From the NCBI RefSeq assembly GCF_029960645.1, contig NZ_JASBQY010000017.1:1-64000 (forward strand): a stretch of 64,000 bases of DNA, given 5' to 3'. The translations under genes and the position numbers were made by a program. This DNA comes from Arthrobacter sp. AL12. GTDB taxonomy: Bacteria > Actinomycetota > Actinomycetes > Actinomycetales > Micrococcaceae. The notes under the pieces were generated by a model that worked only from the letters and a program-made list of their open reading frames with translations, did not search any database and was not told where the DNA came from. Every line of letters starts with the position of its first letter. The stretch's first letter is position 1. Positions 27,187-35,998 of this stretch are shown one piece after another.

Positions 27187-28833
27187 TTAGGACTCTATCC
27201 GCTGGTCTTCGAGAACGGTGAATCCCCGGGCCGTCAAGGCCCGGCGGAGCTCCACCCTGTCGTCAAGGGCGAGGTTGACGCCCTTGACTTCCTGCCAAAT
27301 TTCGTGGCCCCGTCCCGCGACGAGGATGGTGTCGGCCGCGTCCGCCAGTGCAACGGCCTTCCGGATGGCCGCATCGCGGGGAAAGACCTCCATAATGCTG
27401 CAGTCCAGGCCCTCGTGCTCCTTGGCCTCAACCGCGCCGACCAGGACGTCGGCGCGGATTTCCGCGGCGTCCTCGTCGTGCGGGTCGTCGTCGCTGACAA
27501 TGACGACGTCGGCGAGGCGGGCGGCAATGGCACCCATGGCGGGGCGCTTGCCCTGGTCACGCTGGCCGGTGGCGCCAAAGACGATGATCACCCTGGACCC
27601 CGGTTCCGGGGAGCGGACCGCCTCCAGGGCGCGGGCCAGGGCATCGGGGTTGTGCGCAAAGTCCACCACCGCGGCGGGGGCGGTGGAGACGAGCTGCATG
27701 CGGCCGGGGACGGCGACGGTGAAGGGATCGCCGGCGTCGAGGGCGGCCTGGATGTCGGCGGCATTGTGGCCGCCCTCGAGCACCATGACGGTTGCCAGTG
27801 CGGCGTTGGCCACATTGAAGCTTCCGGGCAGCCCGGTGTGGACGCGCAGCTCCGTTCCGTCGCGGTGGCGGAGGGTAAAGACGGTGCCGAGTCCGCGCGG
27901 GGCCGGCCCGAAGACCGTCCAGTCCGCGGCCGCGGGCGGACTTGTCGCGCCGCCGGCGACGTGCGTGGCCAGCGTGGTCACCGGGATGCCCGCTGTGGCG
28001 GCCAGCTGAACGCCCCAGTCGTCGTCGACGGTCACGACTGCGCGGCGGGCCCGCCCGGGGGCGAAGAGCCGGGCCTTGGTCTGGAAGTACTCCGCCATGC
28101 TGCCGTGCAGGTCGAGGTGGTCCTGGGTCAGGTTGGTGAAGCCGGCGACGTCGAACTCGACCCCGTCCACGCGGTGGAAGGAGATGGCGTGCGAGGAGAC
28201 CTCCATCGAGGCCGCGTCCAGACCGCGTTCGCGCATCAGGGCCAGCAGGGCGTGGACGTCGGTGGACTCCGGGGTGGTGAGGAGGCTGGGGATCGGCTCT
28301 CCGCCGGCCAGGATTTCGATGGTGCCGATCAGCCCTGTCTTCTGCCCGAGGGCCTGCAGCAGGGCGTTAATGAAGTAGGTGGTGGTGGTCTTGCCGTTGG
28401 TGCCCGTGACGCCGTAGAGAGCCGGGGCGGGCTCGCCCTGCGGCCGGCTCCGGTAGATCAGGGCGGACAGCCGTCCGACGAGGCTGCGGGGCTCCCGGGC
28501 CAGCAGGACCGGCGCGGCGATGTCGTGGGAGAACGCCAGCAGGCGCGCGCCGGCGTCGTCCGTCAGCACGGCGGACGCCCCGGCTGCCAGGGCTTGGGAG
28601 ACGAAGTCGGCGCCGTGCCGGCTCGCGCCGGGCAGGGCGACGTAGAGGTCGCCGGGCTGGACGCTTCGGGAGTTCAGGGAGATCCCGGTGACCGCGACGG
28701 AACCGGAAGCCCCGGGGACAACGACGCCGATTGCCTCGCCGATGGCGGCCAGCGGCACGGCAGCTACCGCAGTGGGCCGGAAGCCCGGCGCGGACGGCGC
28801 GGCGTAAGCGCCGGGGGCATTCTGGTCTGACAC
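27187..28833 (-). CDS. murE: UDP-MurNAc-L-Ala-D-Glu ligase MurE, probably L-lysine-adding
   Basis: Adds the third stem-peptide residue. 548 residues with SRSVQPGDLYVALPG, the ATP loop [18 protein letters not shown], and EVSSHAISFHRVDGV. The specificity loop reads VSDDDPHDED (DNA 27469-27492): the Arg of the DNPR motif of meso-diaminopimelate enzymes is absent. This fits L-Lys peptidoglycan, as known for Arthrobacter and relatives, although the motif alone does not prove which residue is added. It is 126 bp downstream of ftsI. Confidence 0.96.
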   Translation of the reverse strand: MSDQNAPGAYAAPSAPGFRPTAVAAVPLAAIGEAIGVVVPGASGSVAVTGISLNSRSVQPGDLYVALPGASRHGADFVSQALAAGASAVLTDDAGARLLAFSHDIAAPVLLAREPRSLVGRLSALIYRSRPQGEPAPALYGVTGTNGKTTTTYFINALLQALGQKTGLIGTIEILAGGEPIPSLLTTPESTDVHALLALMRERGLDAASMEVSSHAISFHRVDGVEFDVAGFTNLTQDHLDLHGSMAEYFQTKARLFAPGRARRAVVTVDDDWGVQLAATAGIPVTTLATHVAGGATSPPAAADWTVFGPAPRGLGTVFTLRHRDGTELRVHTGLPGSFNVANAALATVMVLEGGHNAADIQAALDAGDPFTVAVPGRMQLVSTAPAAVVDFAHNPDALARALEAVRSPEPGSRVIIVFGATGQRDQGKRPAMGAIAARLADVVIVSDDDPHDEDAAEIRADVLVGAVEAKEHEGLDCSIMEVFPRDAAIRKAVALADAADTILVAGRGHEIWQEVKGVNLALDDRVELRRALTARGFTVLEDQRIES

Positions 28834-28959
28834 GTGGATCTCCGTTGGTGGTGCTGGTGGATCTGGCGCTGCGCACGGAGGATTGCTCCGGCCCGCAGGC
28901 TCAGTATTCCCGGTACAGGTTGGTGGCGGACGTGCGTGGTGCTGGTCCCCGCGGGGGTG

Positions 28960-30762
28960 CTACTTGACGAACTGCGGCAGCCGGACGGGTTCGCCGGTGG
29001 ACGGCGGGACGTTGTACGTCCGCAGCGCCTGGCTCATCACGGACCGGAAGACCGGTCCGTTCGAGATGCCGTAGATATCGCCCTTGGGCCGTTGCAGGAC
29101 CACTTCAACAATAAACCGCGGATCGTCCATCGGCGCCATTCCCACCATCGACGCCGTGAAGCCGCAGAAGCCCGCGGTGCCGTCGTCGCACGGCGACTGC
29201 GAGGTGCCGGTCTTCGCCCCGACCCGGTAGCCGTCCAGACCGGCCTCCTTGATCTGGCCCTCCGTGACAGCGCTTTCGAGGATGTCCCGCACCTGCCGGG
29301 CGGTGTCCGGGGTGACGATCTGCCGTGAAGGCTGCGCCGGAACTTTTTCCTCGGTGCCGTCCGGGTTGACGTGGCTGTCGATCAGCCGCGGCTGGAGCAT
29401 CACCCCGTTGTTGCCGATGGTCTGGAAGGCCCGGACGGTCTGCAGCGTGGACTGCGAGACGCCCTGGCCGAACAGCACGGTGTACTCCTGTCGACCGTCC
29501 CATTGCTCGTGGGGGGTCAGGATGCCGGAGGCCTCGGCCGGCAGTCCGACGTGCGGCGCTTCGCCGATGCCGAACCTCTTCAGCCAGTCGTAGCGCTGCT
29601 CCTTGCTGAGCCGCGCGCCGGCCATGACCGTCCCGGTGTTCATCGACCAGCCCAGGATGCCTGCCAGGGTCCGTTCCTCCGTGCCGTGCGCGAAGGAGTC
29701 GCTGAAGGTCTGCCCGTCCACGGTGTACGAGGACGGGATGGTGAACTTATCCAGCGGGAAGGACTTGCCTTCCTCGATCAGGGCGGCCGCCGTGATCATC
29801 TTTTCCACCGATCCGGGTTCGTACGCCGCGGTGACGGCACGGACGCCGCGGTCCTGGGCCTCGGCCTTGCCGGGGTCGTTGGGGTCCGGTGCGTTGGTGT
29901 CCGCCATGGCGATGATGTTGCCGGTCTTGATGTCCTGGACGATCACGACGCCCCACTCGGCGCTGAGCTTGTCCCGCTGGCTCTGGATGGCCTGCTGGGC
30001 GAAGTACTGGAGGTCGGCGTTCAGGGTGAGTTTGAGGTCCTTGCCGTTGACGGCCGGGGTCAACTGGTCGACTCCGACCGGGATGCGCAGACCGTCGGCG
30101 CCGATTTCGAAGAGCCGTTTGCCCGAGGTTCCCCTGAGGACCTCGTCCTGGGTCTGCTCCAGGCCGGCCTGGCCGGTGGTGCCGTCCTTCAGGAAGCCTA
30201 CGATCCCGCCGGCCACCGAGCCGTTGGGGTACACGCGCTTGCTGGTGCCCTCGGTGACGATGCCGGGGATCTGCAGCTTGGCGATACGGTCCTCGACGTC
30301 GGGCTTCAGGTCCTTGGCCACGATGTAGTAGCGCTGGTCACCCGTCAGTGCGTCTTTGAGGGTGGCATTGGCCATGCCCAGCACGGCTGCGAGTTCGTTG
30401 ATGCCCTGGTCCCGGGAGACCTTGACGAGCTCTTCCTTGCCACCCACCGGTTCCAGCCGGCGGAACTCCTCGGTCTTGGTGTTGACGGTCTGGTCGACAA
30501 CGAGGTTGTAGCGGATCACGCTGCTGGCCAGGACGGTGCCGTTGGCATCCAGGATGCTGCCGCGCTCGGCGGGCAGTTCGATGGGGGTGAGCCTGTTCTG
30601 CAAGGCGGCCTCGGCCATACCGCCGACGTCGAGGCCCTGCACCAGGAAGAGTTTTCCGCCGACGACGAGCAGGAGCGTCAGCATGACGCCGAGGCCCAGC
30701 CTCAGCCGCCGGGTCGCACTCGGCGCTTTCGCCTTGCGTGCCTTGCCGGTGTTCTGCGCCAC
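28960..30762 (-). CDS. ftsI: Septal transpeptidase FtsI/PBP3
   Basis: Class B penicillin-binding protein that crosslinks septal peptidoglycan with FtsW. 600 residues: a basic N-terminus, one transmembrane helix (LGLGVMLTLLLVVGGKLFLV), a PBP dimerisation domain (ELPAERGSILDANGTVLA), and a transpeptidase domain. The catalytic SxxK is in GSVEKMITAAALI, the SxN in GWSMNTGTVM and the KTG in RVGAKTGTSQSP. The order ftsL-ftsI-murE is standard. It begins 42 bp downstream of ftsL. Confidence 0.98.
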   Translation of the reverse strand: MAQNTGKARKAKAPSATRRLRLGLGVMLTLLLVVGGKLFLVQGLDVGGMAEAALQNRLTPIELPAERGSILDANGTVLASSVIRYNLVVDQTVNTKTEEFRRLEPVGGKEELVKVSRDQGINELAAVLGMANATLKDALTGDQRYYIVAKDLKPDVEDRIAKLQIPGIVTEGTSKRVYPNGSVAGGIVGFLKDGTTGQAGLEQTQDEVLRGTSGKRLFEIGADGLRIPVGVDQLTPAVNGKDLKLTLNADLQYFAQQAIQSQRDKLSAEWGVVIVQDIKTGNIIAMADTNAPDPNDPGKAEAQDRGVRAVTAAYEPGSVEKMITAAALIEEGKSFPLDKFTIPSSYTVDGQTFSDSFAHGTEERTLAGILGWSMNTGTVMAGARLSKEQRYDWLKRFGIGEAPHVGLPAEASGILTPHEQWDGRQEYTVLFGQGVSQSTLQTVRAFQTIGNNGVMLQPRLIDSHVNPDGTEEKVPAQPSRQIVTPDTARQVRDILESAVTEGQIKEAGLDGYRVGAKTGTSQSPCDDGTAGFCGFTASMVGMAPMDDPRFIVEVVLQRPKGDIYGISNGPVFRSVMSQALRTYNVPPSTGEPVRLPQFVK

Positions 30763-30804
30763 GATGTTTCCTTGCTGGTTGCCTGGCTGGTGGTCCGTCC
30801 TGCG

Positions 30805-31488
30805 TTACTGTCCCGGCACCTTCTGCGCGGGGGCAGGAACAGAGCCCCCGTGGAGTTCGACCGCCGGTTTTGCCGGCGGGACCGGCACAGCCTCGGCGGC
30901 CGGTGCGGCGGCAGCCGGTGCACCGGCGGCCTCAGCGGCCGCTGGGGCAGCCGCGGGTTTGCGGTTCGCCAGCGGCTCCTTCACAGTGGCCGGCGGAACG
31001 ACGCTGAGTTGTCCGGCCACGGCCGGGGCGGCAATGACGGCGCCCGGGGCGTCGCCCTTCACCGCGGGCTTGGCCTTGCCCGTGACGCTGAGGGTGGAGA
31101 GGTCGATCTGGCCCTTGGTGGTGGACGCCACCATGCCCAGCTCGGTGGCCTTGGCGGCCAGGTTCTGCGGGGCGTCAAAGTTCTGCACCTGCTGGGTCAG
31201 GTCCTGGTTCTGTTTCGTCAGCGTGGACTGCTCGCTCCGCAGCTGCACCAGCTGGTACTGCGCGGTGGACACGGAGATGTTGAGGACCAGTACCGCCATC
31301 AGGGCCACTGCCAGGAGGCCAAAGCAGAGCACGACGAACGGGGCGCGGCGCTTCTGCGGGGCCGACCGGACCAGGGAGAGCGGGGTGCGCGCTTTCCGGG
31401 AGGGGCCGGTGCCGGGAGTGATCCCGGGCAGGGCGCGGGCTGTCGCGCCTGTGGCAACGGGGAATCTGTTGACAGCGGCGGTGCTCAT
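30805..31488 (-). CDS. ftsL: FtsL-like divisome protein with Ala/Pro-rich tail
   Basis: Small bitopic division protein of the septum-formation-initiator (FtsL/DivIC) type. 227 residues: a basic cytoplasmic N-terminus of about 45, one transmembrane helix ([21 protein letters not shown]), a coiled coil ([23 protein letters not shown]) and the [11 protein letters not shown] block. The distal ~100 residues are an Ala/Pro-rich low-complexity segment ending [13 protein letters not shown] at 31488 forms an ATGA overlap with the rsmH stop; the longer frame upstream lies inside rsmH and is not used. The tail is longer than in most homologues. Confidence 0.92.
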   Translation of the reverse strand: MSTAAVNRFPVATGATARALPGITPGTGPSRKARTPLSLVRSAPQKRRAPFVVLCFGLLAVALMAVLVLNISVSTAQYQLVQLRSEQSTLTKQNQDLTQQVQNFDAPQNLAAKATELGMVASTTKGQIDLSTLSVTGKAKPAVKGDAPGAVIAAPAVAGQLSVVPPATVKEPLANRKPAAAPAAAEAAGAPAAAAPAAEAVPVPPAKPAVELHGGSVPAPAQKVPGQ

Positions 31489-32480
31489 GCGGCCCTCCTG
31501 GTTTTGATGCGTTCCACAGCGCGGAGTCTGGCGGACGCGGCGCGTGGATTCTCGGCGATTTCGGCGGCGGTGGGCACTTCGGTGCCCTTCGTCAGGGTTT
31601 TCAGTTCGGCCTTGTGCTCTTCGAGTTCCACGGGGAAGCCGAGCGGTGCGGAGGATTTGGATCCTGCCTGGAAGAAGCCCTTGACGATCTTGTCTTCCAG
31701 CGAGTGGTATGACATGACGACCACGCGGCCGCCGACGGCGATGGCGTTGATGGCCGCCGGGATGGCGCGTTCGAGGACATCGAGTTCTTCGTTGACCTCG
31801 ATCCGGAGTGCCTGGAAGGTGCGCTTTGCCGGATGTCCGCCCTTTTTTGCGGCGCCGGAGGGGACAACATCGCGGATCTGCTCGACGAGCTCCCCCGTTG
31901 TCGTGAAGGGCTTCCCGGCGCGGGCGGTGACGATCCGGTTGGCGATGCGGCCGGCGAACTTCTCCTCGCCCCATTTCCGGATGATCCGGACCAGGTCCTC
32001 TTCGCTGTAGTTGTTGACGACGTCGGCGGCGGTCTGGCCGCGGCTCGTGTCCATGCGCATGTCCAGCGGGGCGTCGAAGGAGTAGGCGAAGCCGCGTTCC
32101 CGTTCGTCCAGCTGGAGCGAGGAGACGCCGAGGTCCATCAGGACCCCGTGGACCTCAGCGAAGCCGAGGTCTTCAAGGATGTCGGGGATCTCGTCGTACA
32201 CGGCGTGCACGAGGTCAATCCGGTTGGCGAAGGGCTGGAGTCGGTCCCCGGCGAGGGCCAGGGCTTCCTCATCGCGGTCGATCCCGATCAGGTGCAGGTC
32301 CGGAAAGCGCTGCAGCATGGCCTCCGCGTGACCGCCCATGCCAAGGGTGGCATCGATGACCACGGGGGTCTCGCCGCGGCTGCGCGCCGCCTCGAACCCG
32401 GGTGCCAACAAACTGATGCACCGGTCCCTGAGGACCGGTACATGGCGTTCGGACGTGGGCTTCTGGTCAGGGTCCGTCAT
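31485..32480 (-). CDS. rsmH: 16S rRNA (cytosine-1402-N4) methyltransferase
   Basis: MraW/RsmH, SAM-dependent methyltransferase acting on C1402 of 16S rRNA. 331 residues. Conserved blocks: [13 protein letters not shown], the SAM-binding [36 protein letters not shown], and [26 protein letters not shown] near the end. The ATG at 32480 follows AAAGGAC with 7-base spacing; a longer frame to 32561 is disfavoured. It lies second in the dcw cluster after mraZ. Confidence 0.98.
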   Translation of the reverse strand: MTDPDQKPTSERHVPVLRDRCISLLAPGFEAARSRGETPVVIDATLGMGGHAEAMLQRFPDLHLIGIDRDEEALALAGDRLQPFANRIDLVHAVYDEIPDILEDLGFAEVHGVLMDLGVSSLQLDERERGFAYSFDAPLDMRMDTSRGQTAADVVNNYSEEDLVRIIRKWGEEKFAGRIANRIVTARAGKPFTTTGELVEQIRDVVPSGAAKKGGHPAKRTFQALRIEVNEELDVLERAIPAAINAIAVGGRVVVMSYHSLEDKIVKGFFQAGSKSSAPLGFPVELEEHKAELKTLTKGTEVPTAAEIAENPRAASARLRAVERIKTRRAA

Positions 32481-32676
32481 GCCTGCGTCCTTTCGTTTGT
32501 CCGGCTGGTTCCTGGAGTGCGGTGCTGGCTGCGCGTGCCGCTTCTTAATCCAGATCCCCATCCGCGCCTACCCTGCGTCTGCCTGGCTCCGGGGAAGTGA
32601 GCCAGGAAAACAGCCGGATGGGCGGCTGGAGATCTCGGTCAAGAATCGTGCAGTGCTGCCTTGGTCCTGCGGGGCT

Positions 32677-33105
32677 TCACAGAATCCCCGGTATTGCGTC
32701 GTCGGTCTCCGAGAAGGCCGTTTCCTTTTCGGCGAGGTACTCGTTCCAGGCCTGTGCGTCCCAGATCTCAGCGCGGGTTCCTGCACCGATAACGGCGAGT
32801 TCCCGGCCGAGCCCTGCGTACTCCCGGAGCGCCGGTGGAATCGTCACGCGCCCCTGCTTGTCAGGTACCTCGTCGGAGGCTCCAGAGAGGAAAACACGGA
32901 TGTAGTCACGAGCCTGTTTGCTGGAGATTGGGGCCTCCCGCATTTGCTCGTGAACCCGGCCGAACTCCGCCTCACTAAAGACGTAGATGCAGCGTTCCTG
33001 GCCCCTTGTGAGAACCAGTCCCCCGGCAAGCTCCTCGCGGAACTTCGCGGGAAGGATGATTCGACCCTTCTCGTCCAGACGTGGCGAATGTGTGCCGAGA
33101 AACAC
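32677..33105 (-). CDS. mraZ: Transcriptional regulator MraZ
   Basis: AbrB-like DNA-binding protein that autoregulates the dcw operon. 142 residues, the standard length, when started at GTG 33105 ([19 protein letters not shown]). It has two SpoVT/AbrB repeats, [16 protein letters not shown] at the N-terminus and [20 protein letters not shown] near residue 75. Decameric repeats 56-95 bp upstream match the spacing of known MraZ operators. An open frame extends to 33156 but gives a non-conserved N-terminus. Confidence 0.97.
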   Translation of the reverse strand: MFLGTHSPRLDEKGRIILPAKFREELAGGLVLTRGQERCIYVFSEAEFGRVHEQMREAPISSKQARDYIRVFLSGASDEVPDKQGRVTIPPALREYAGLGRELAVIGAGTRAEIWDAQAWNEYLAEKETAFSETDDAIPGIL

Positions 33106-33160
33106 GGCCCACCGCCTGTCTGTTCGTAGGAAGCCCAACGTCCCCCGTGCTGCCACTACC

Positions 33161-33200
33161 CTCTTACGCCCTCCACATTACTCCACATCCCTCCCCAGTC
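33161..33200 (-). promoter_or_regulatory. mraZ: Decamer-phased repeats, probable MraZ operator
   Basis: Four consecutive 10-bp blocks begin with CTC on the plus strand: CTCTTACGCC, CTCCACATTA, CTCCACATCC and CTCCCCAGTC. On the mraZ-coding strand the central units read GTGGAG with 10-bp periodicity. E. coli MraZ binds TGGGN units spaced by 5 bp, the same periodicity. The site lies 56 bp upstream of the mraZ GTG. Confidence 0.7.
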
Positions 33201-33384
33201 AACGACACGCCGAACGATTCGGCGTCAATTTGTGGGGCGGTGGCCTCTTTGTTCCCCGTAATGGCTGGGAACCGGGGCCGGTGGGGCGCAGTGGAGGAAA
33301 TATGCCGGGCCGCGGCACGGCATCCGGCGCACACGGCCGCTCCTGGCCCTCTCCGGGCATGGCGAGCCCCGGGGTTAACGACAA

Positions 33385-33406
33385 AAGACCCGCCGGAGCG
33401 GGTCTT
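33385..33406 (-). terminator. Intrinsic terminator after DUF3040 gene
   Basis: AAGACCCGC and GCGGGTCTT pair around CGGA; on the minus strand the stem is followed by TTGTCG after TCTTTT. It lies 71 bp downstream of the DUF3040 stop. Confidence 0.88.
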
Positions 33407-33477
33407 CTACGCCACCCGGGCGTTGCCTGTGGTGGAAAGTGGAGGTCGGACTGGAGTTTCGGTGGATCGGCCGGAGC

Positions 33478-33852
33478 TCAGGGCTCCCCGCGGTGCCGCT
33501 CGTCCCAGCGTTCCTCAAGATTGCTCATGAACGAGCTCCTGGGCTTCCCGGACTTCCGGGCCGCACCGGAGGCTTTGGCCTTGCCGGCAGCAGCACCGCG
33601 CATGGTGGCGTAGTAGACCCCGGCCCCCATGACCACAAAGCCGAGGACTCCGACAAAGATGTTTTGAATCGTCACGCCAAAGAGAAGGAGCACGACACCG
33701 GCCAGCGTGGCCAGGACGCCGATCACCAAATGGCGGGTTGACCATGAACGTCCCGCGTCCGAGCCCATCGAGCTGGCGAACTTAGGGTCGTCCTCATGCA
33801 ACTGCTTCTCAAGTTGCTCCAGCAACTTCTGTTCGTGCTCCGAGAGCGGCAT
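33478..33852 (-). CDS. DUF3040 membrane protein
   Basis: A 124-residue actinobacterial protein of unknown function. MPLSEHEQKLLEQLEKQL is the DUF3040 hallmark N-terminus. Two hydrophobic segments follow (LVIGVLATLAGVVLLLFGV and IFVGVLGFVVMGAGVYYA), then a basic tail with KSGKPRSSFMSNLEERWDE. The start is secure: AAGGAGG lies 6 bases before the ATG at 33852. It sits between dinB and mraZ, its usual place in Arthrobacter and Streptomyces relatives. A role in the envelope is only suggested by location. Confidence 0.9.
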   Translation of the reverse strand: MPLSEHEQKLLEQLEKQLHEDDPKFASSMGSDAGRSWSTRHLVIGVLATLAGVVLLLFGVTIQNIFVGVLGFVVMGAGVYYATMRGAAAGKAKASGAARKSGKPRSSFMSNLEERWDERHRGEP

Positions 33853-34127
33853 CACGACCTCCTTAAATCGGCCGACGTCCAGACTGACGCCGCCAGTGTC
33901 CCTGAACCCACAACGTGCGGGATCCCCGCGTGGTTCCCAATCGCCGCCGTTGGTCGAATGGGGTTCTCCACGACCCCATCCGGGGTGATCAGCTGGTCCT
34001 GCATTAGTCCGAACGCTCGTTCCAGTCGTTCCAAACTTACGTATAAATAAGGATAGTTTGTTGCGTCCTGTTCTGAAAGATGCCGAACGTCCCCTTGACT
34101 TCAAAAAGCGCGTGATTGACACCCGGA

Positions 34128-35390
34128 TCAGCCTGAATTGCTCCCGGGGTCCAGGAGCCTGGCCGGAAGCACTGATTTTGTGCCAAATTTCCGGGTCACC
34201 TGGTCCAGAACCTGCTCCGCGGCGCGCCAATTGTCATCCCGGCGGTCGAGGCTGAGTTGCAGGGGCGCCTGCGCGGCCTCCTCAAGCTGTTCGGCGCGGA
34301 TACCCACGAGCCGCACGGTCATGGGGCGGTCGCCGACCGATTCCAGGAGCTGGACGGCGACGGAGTACAGAAGTTGGGCACTCTCGATCGGGGTGCTGAC
34401 AGTGCGGCTGCGGGTGATCGTGGAGAAGTCCGCATAGCGCAGCTTGAGTGCCACGGTTCGGGCATGCATGCCGGCACCGCGGAGCCGCTCCGCCGTGCGG
34501 TGTGACAGGCGCAGCAGTTCCCGGTGCAGCAGGGCCTCGTCGGCGGTGTCCAGGGCGAAGGTCTCTTCCGCGCCAATGCTCTTTTCGAGCCGGACGGGGG
34601 TCACCGGGCGGGGGTCAATTCCCCAGGACAGCCGGTAGACGTGTTCCCCGGACGCACCGAGCACCTTCCGGAGGGACGGGAGCGGTGACGCCGCGACGTC
34701 GGCGACCGTCCGGATGCCCATCCGGGACAGCACCTCAACGGTTTTTGCGCCGACACCCCAGAGGGCGCTGACCGGAAGGCTGTGCAGGTACGGGACCGTC
34801 TCCTCCGGACCGATGAGCAGCAGCCCGTTCGGCTTGCACCGGGTGGAGGCAATCTTCGCCACGAACTTGCTGGCGGCTATCCCCACGGACGCGGTGATAC
34901 CCAATTCACTGCGGACCCGGGTGCGGATGAGTTCGCCGATCGCGCGGGGCGGACCCAGCCGGCGGATCGCTCCCCCGACGTCGAGGAAGGCCTCGTCCAC
35001 GCTGAGCGGCTCCACCAATTCGGTGATGGACCCGAAAATCGCCATCATCTGGCCGGACACCTCGTAGTAAAGCTGGTGCCGGGGCTCGATGACAATGGCC
35101 GACGGACACATCCGCATGGCCACCACCATTGGCATGGCGGATTTGACGCCGAATTTCCGGGCTTCGTACGAGGCGGACAGCACGACGGACCGGTCGGCGG
35201 GATAGCCCACGATGACGGGCCTGCCCACGAGCGCCGGACGGCTGCACAATTCCACGGACACAAAGAACGCATCCATGTCGACGTGCATGATGCTGCTCCG
35301 CCGGAGCTCCCGAAGTTCCGCTTCGCTGGGCCGCCTGGCTGTGCCCTGGGGAGACTGCTCCCGCTGCTGTATATTCTCGTCCGGCCCCAC
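34128..35390 (-). CDS. dinB: DNA polymerase IV (Y-family)
   Basis: Error-prone translesion polymerase. 420 residues: palm motif MHVDMDAFFVSVE with catalytic Asp residues, the second acidic cluster LSVDEAFLDV, thumb HhH region ALWGVGAKTVEVLSRMGI, and a little-finger domain. A clamp-binding peptide QLSLD lies about 35 residues from the end. The GTG at 35390 gives a 34-residue hydrophilic extension before the conserved start; an ATG at 35288 is a possible shorter start. It is divergent from the lipoprotein gene across 74 bp. I see no obvious LexA box. Confidence 0.95.
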   Translation of the reverse strand: MGPDENIQQREQSPQGTARRPSEAELRELRRSSIMHVDMDAFFVSVELCSRPALVGRPVIVGYPADRSVVLSASYEARKFGVKSAMPMVVAMRMCPSAIVIEPRHQLYYEVSGQMMAIFGSITELVEPLSVDEAFLDVGGAIRRLGPPRAIGELIRTRVRSELGITASVGIAASKFVAKIASTRCKPNGLLLIGPEETVPYLHSLPVSALWGVGAKTVEVLSRMGIRTVADVAASPLPSLRKVLGASGEHVYRLSWGIDPRPVTPVRLEKSIGAEETFALDTADEALLHRELLRLSHRTAERLRGAGMHARTVALKLRYADFSTITRSRTVSTPIESAQLLYSVAVQLLESVGDRPMTVRLVGIRAEQLEEAAQAPLQLSLDRRDDNWRAAEQVLDQVTRKFGTKSVLPARLLDPGSNSG

Positions 35391-35464
35391 AACTTCAATC
35401 CTATGCCCCGGGACTGACTAAACTGGAGGCTGAATCCGGCGTCAACACCAGGAGGAAAGTCCCC

Positions 35465-35998
35465 GTGAAGGTATTTGGACAGCGCAAGCGTGCTGCGGCA
35501 GCCGCAGTGGCGGCGGGCACGCTGATAGCCCTGGCGGCATGCACACCCGCCAACCCCGGGGCCGCTGCCCCGGGGTCCTCGTCGGTCTCGGCTCCGCCGT
35601 CAGCGGCCCAGCCCACCGCGACAGCGTCGGCCAGCCCCTCCGCCGAACCCGGAACCTCGGCCACCGTAGGTGCGATGGTTCCAGGGTTCCCGGAGAAGCT
35701 CCTCCCGGTGATGCCGGGGGCGAAGGTCGTCTCCTCCAGCTTTGACAAGACCACGGAGCCGGCCACGGTGGCCCTCGTCGCCAGCATCTCCGCGCCGTCC
35801 GCTGAGGTGCTTGCCTTTTATACGAAGGAGCTGGAAGCCCAGGGCTTCCAGGCCGTTCCGGGGGAAACTGTGGGAGCGGTGCCGTCCAAGGATTTCCTCC
35901 GTGGTGACACCGAAACCGTAAACATCTCGGTGCTGGAAACCGCCGGCGTCTCCACCTTCACCATCGGTGCGAACGTCGCCGCCGAGTCCGTCAAGTGA
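35465..35998 (+). CDS. Hypothetical secreted lipoprotein
   Basis: A 177-residue predicted lipoprotein with a basic N-terminus (VKVFGQRKR), a hydrophobic core and lipobox LAAC, placing Cys at about 26. A Ser/Ala/Pro linker follows, then a small folded domain from VPGFPEKLLPVMPGAKVVSSSF to the C-terminus. GTG at 35465 has AGGAGG nine bases upstream. I do not recognise the domain. The stop overlaps the start of the polyprenyl synthase gene (GTGA), implying co-translation, perhaps pointing to an envelope role. LspA (12102) would process it. Confidence 0.85.
   Translation: MKVFGQRKRAAAAAVAAGTLIALAACTPANPGAAAPGSSSVSAPPSAAQPTATASASPSAEPGTSATVGAMVPGFPEKLLPVMPGAKVVSSSFDKTTEPATVALVASISAPSAEVLAFYTKELEAQGFQAVPGETVGAVPSKDFLRGDTETVNISVLETAGVSTFTIGANVAAESVK

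Larger units (their letters stand above)
33106..33477. other. Intergenic region mraZ - DUF3040 gene (372 bp)
   Basis: Contains the mraZ promoter/operator repeats (33161-33200), an AT-poor spacer without a convincing ORF, and the terminator of the DUF3040 gene (33385-33406). A small dyad CGAACGATTCG lies at 33211-33221. I see no further gene here. Confidence 0.7.

Noticed and set aside
25966..28830. Open frame of 954 codons on the plus strand over murF/murE
   Set aside because: Antisense shadow of two clear Mur ligases in high-GC DNA; it shows no family motifs and its composition follows the opposite strand.
29371..32010. Open frame of 879 codons on the plus strand over ftsI/ftsL/rsmH
   Set aside because: Antisense shadow of three conserved division genes; no recognisable domain.
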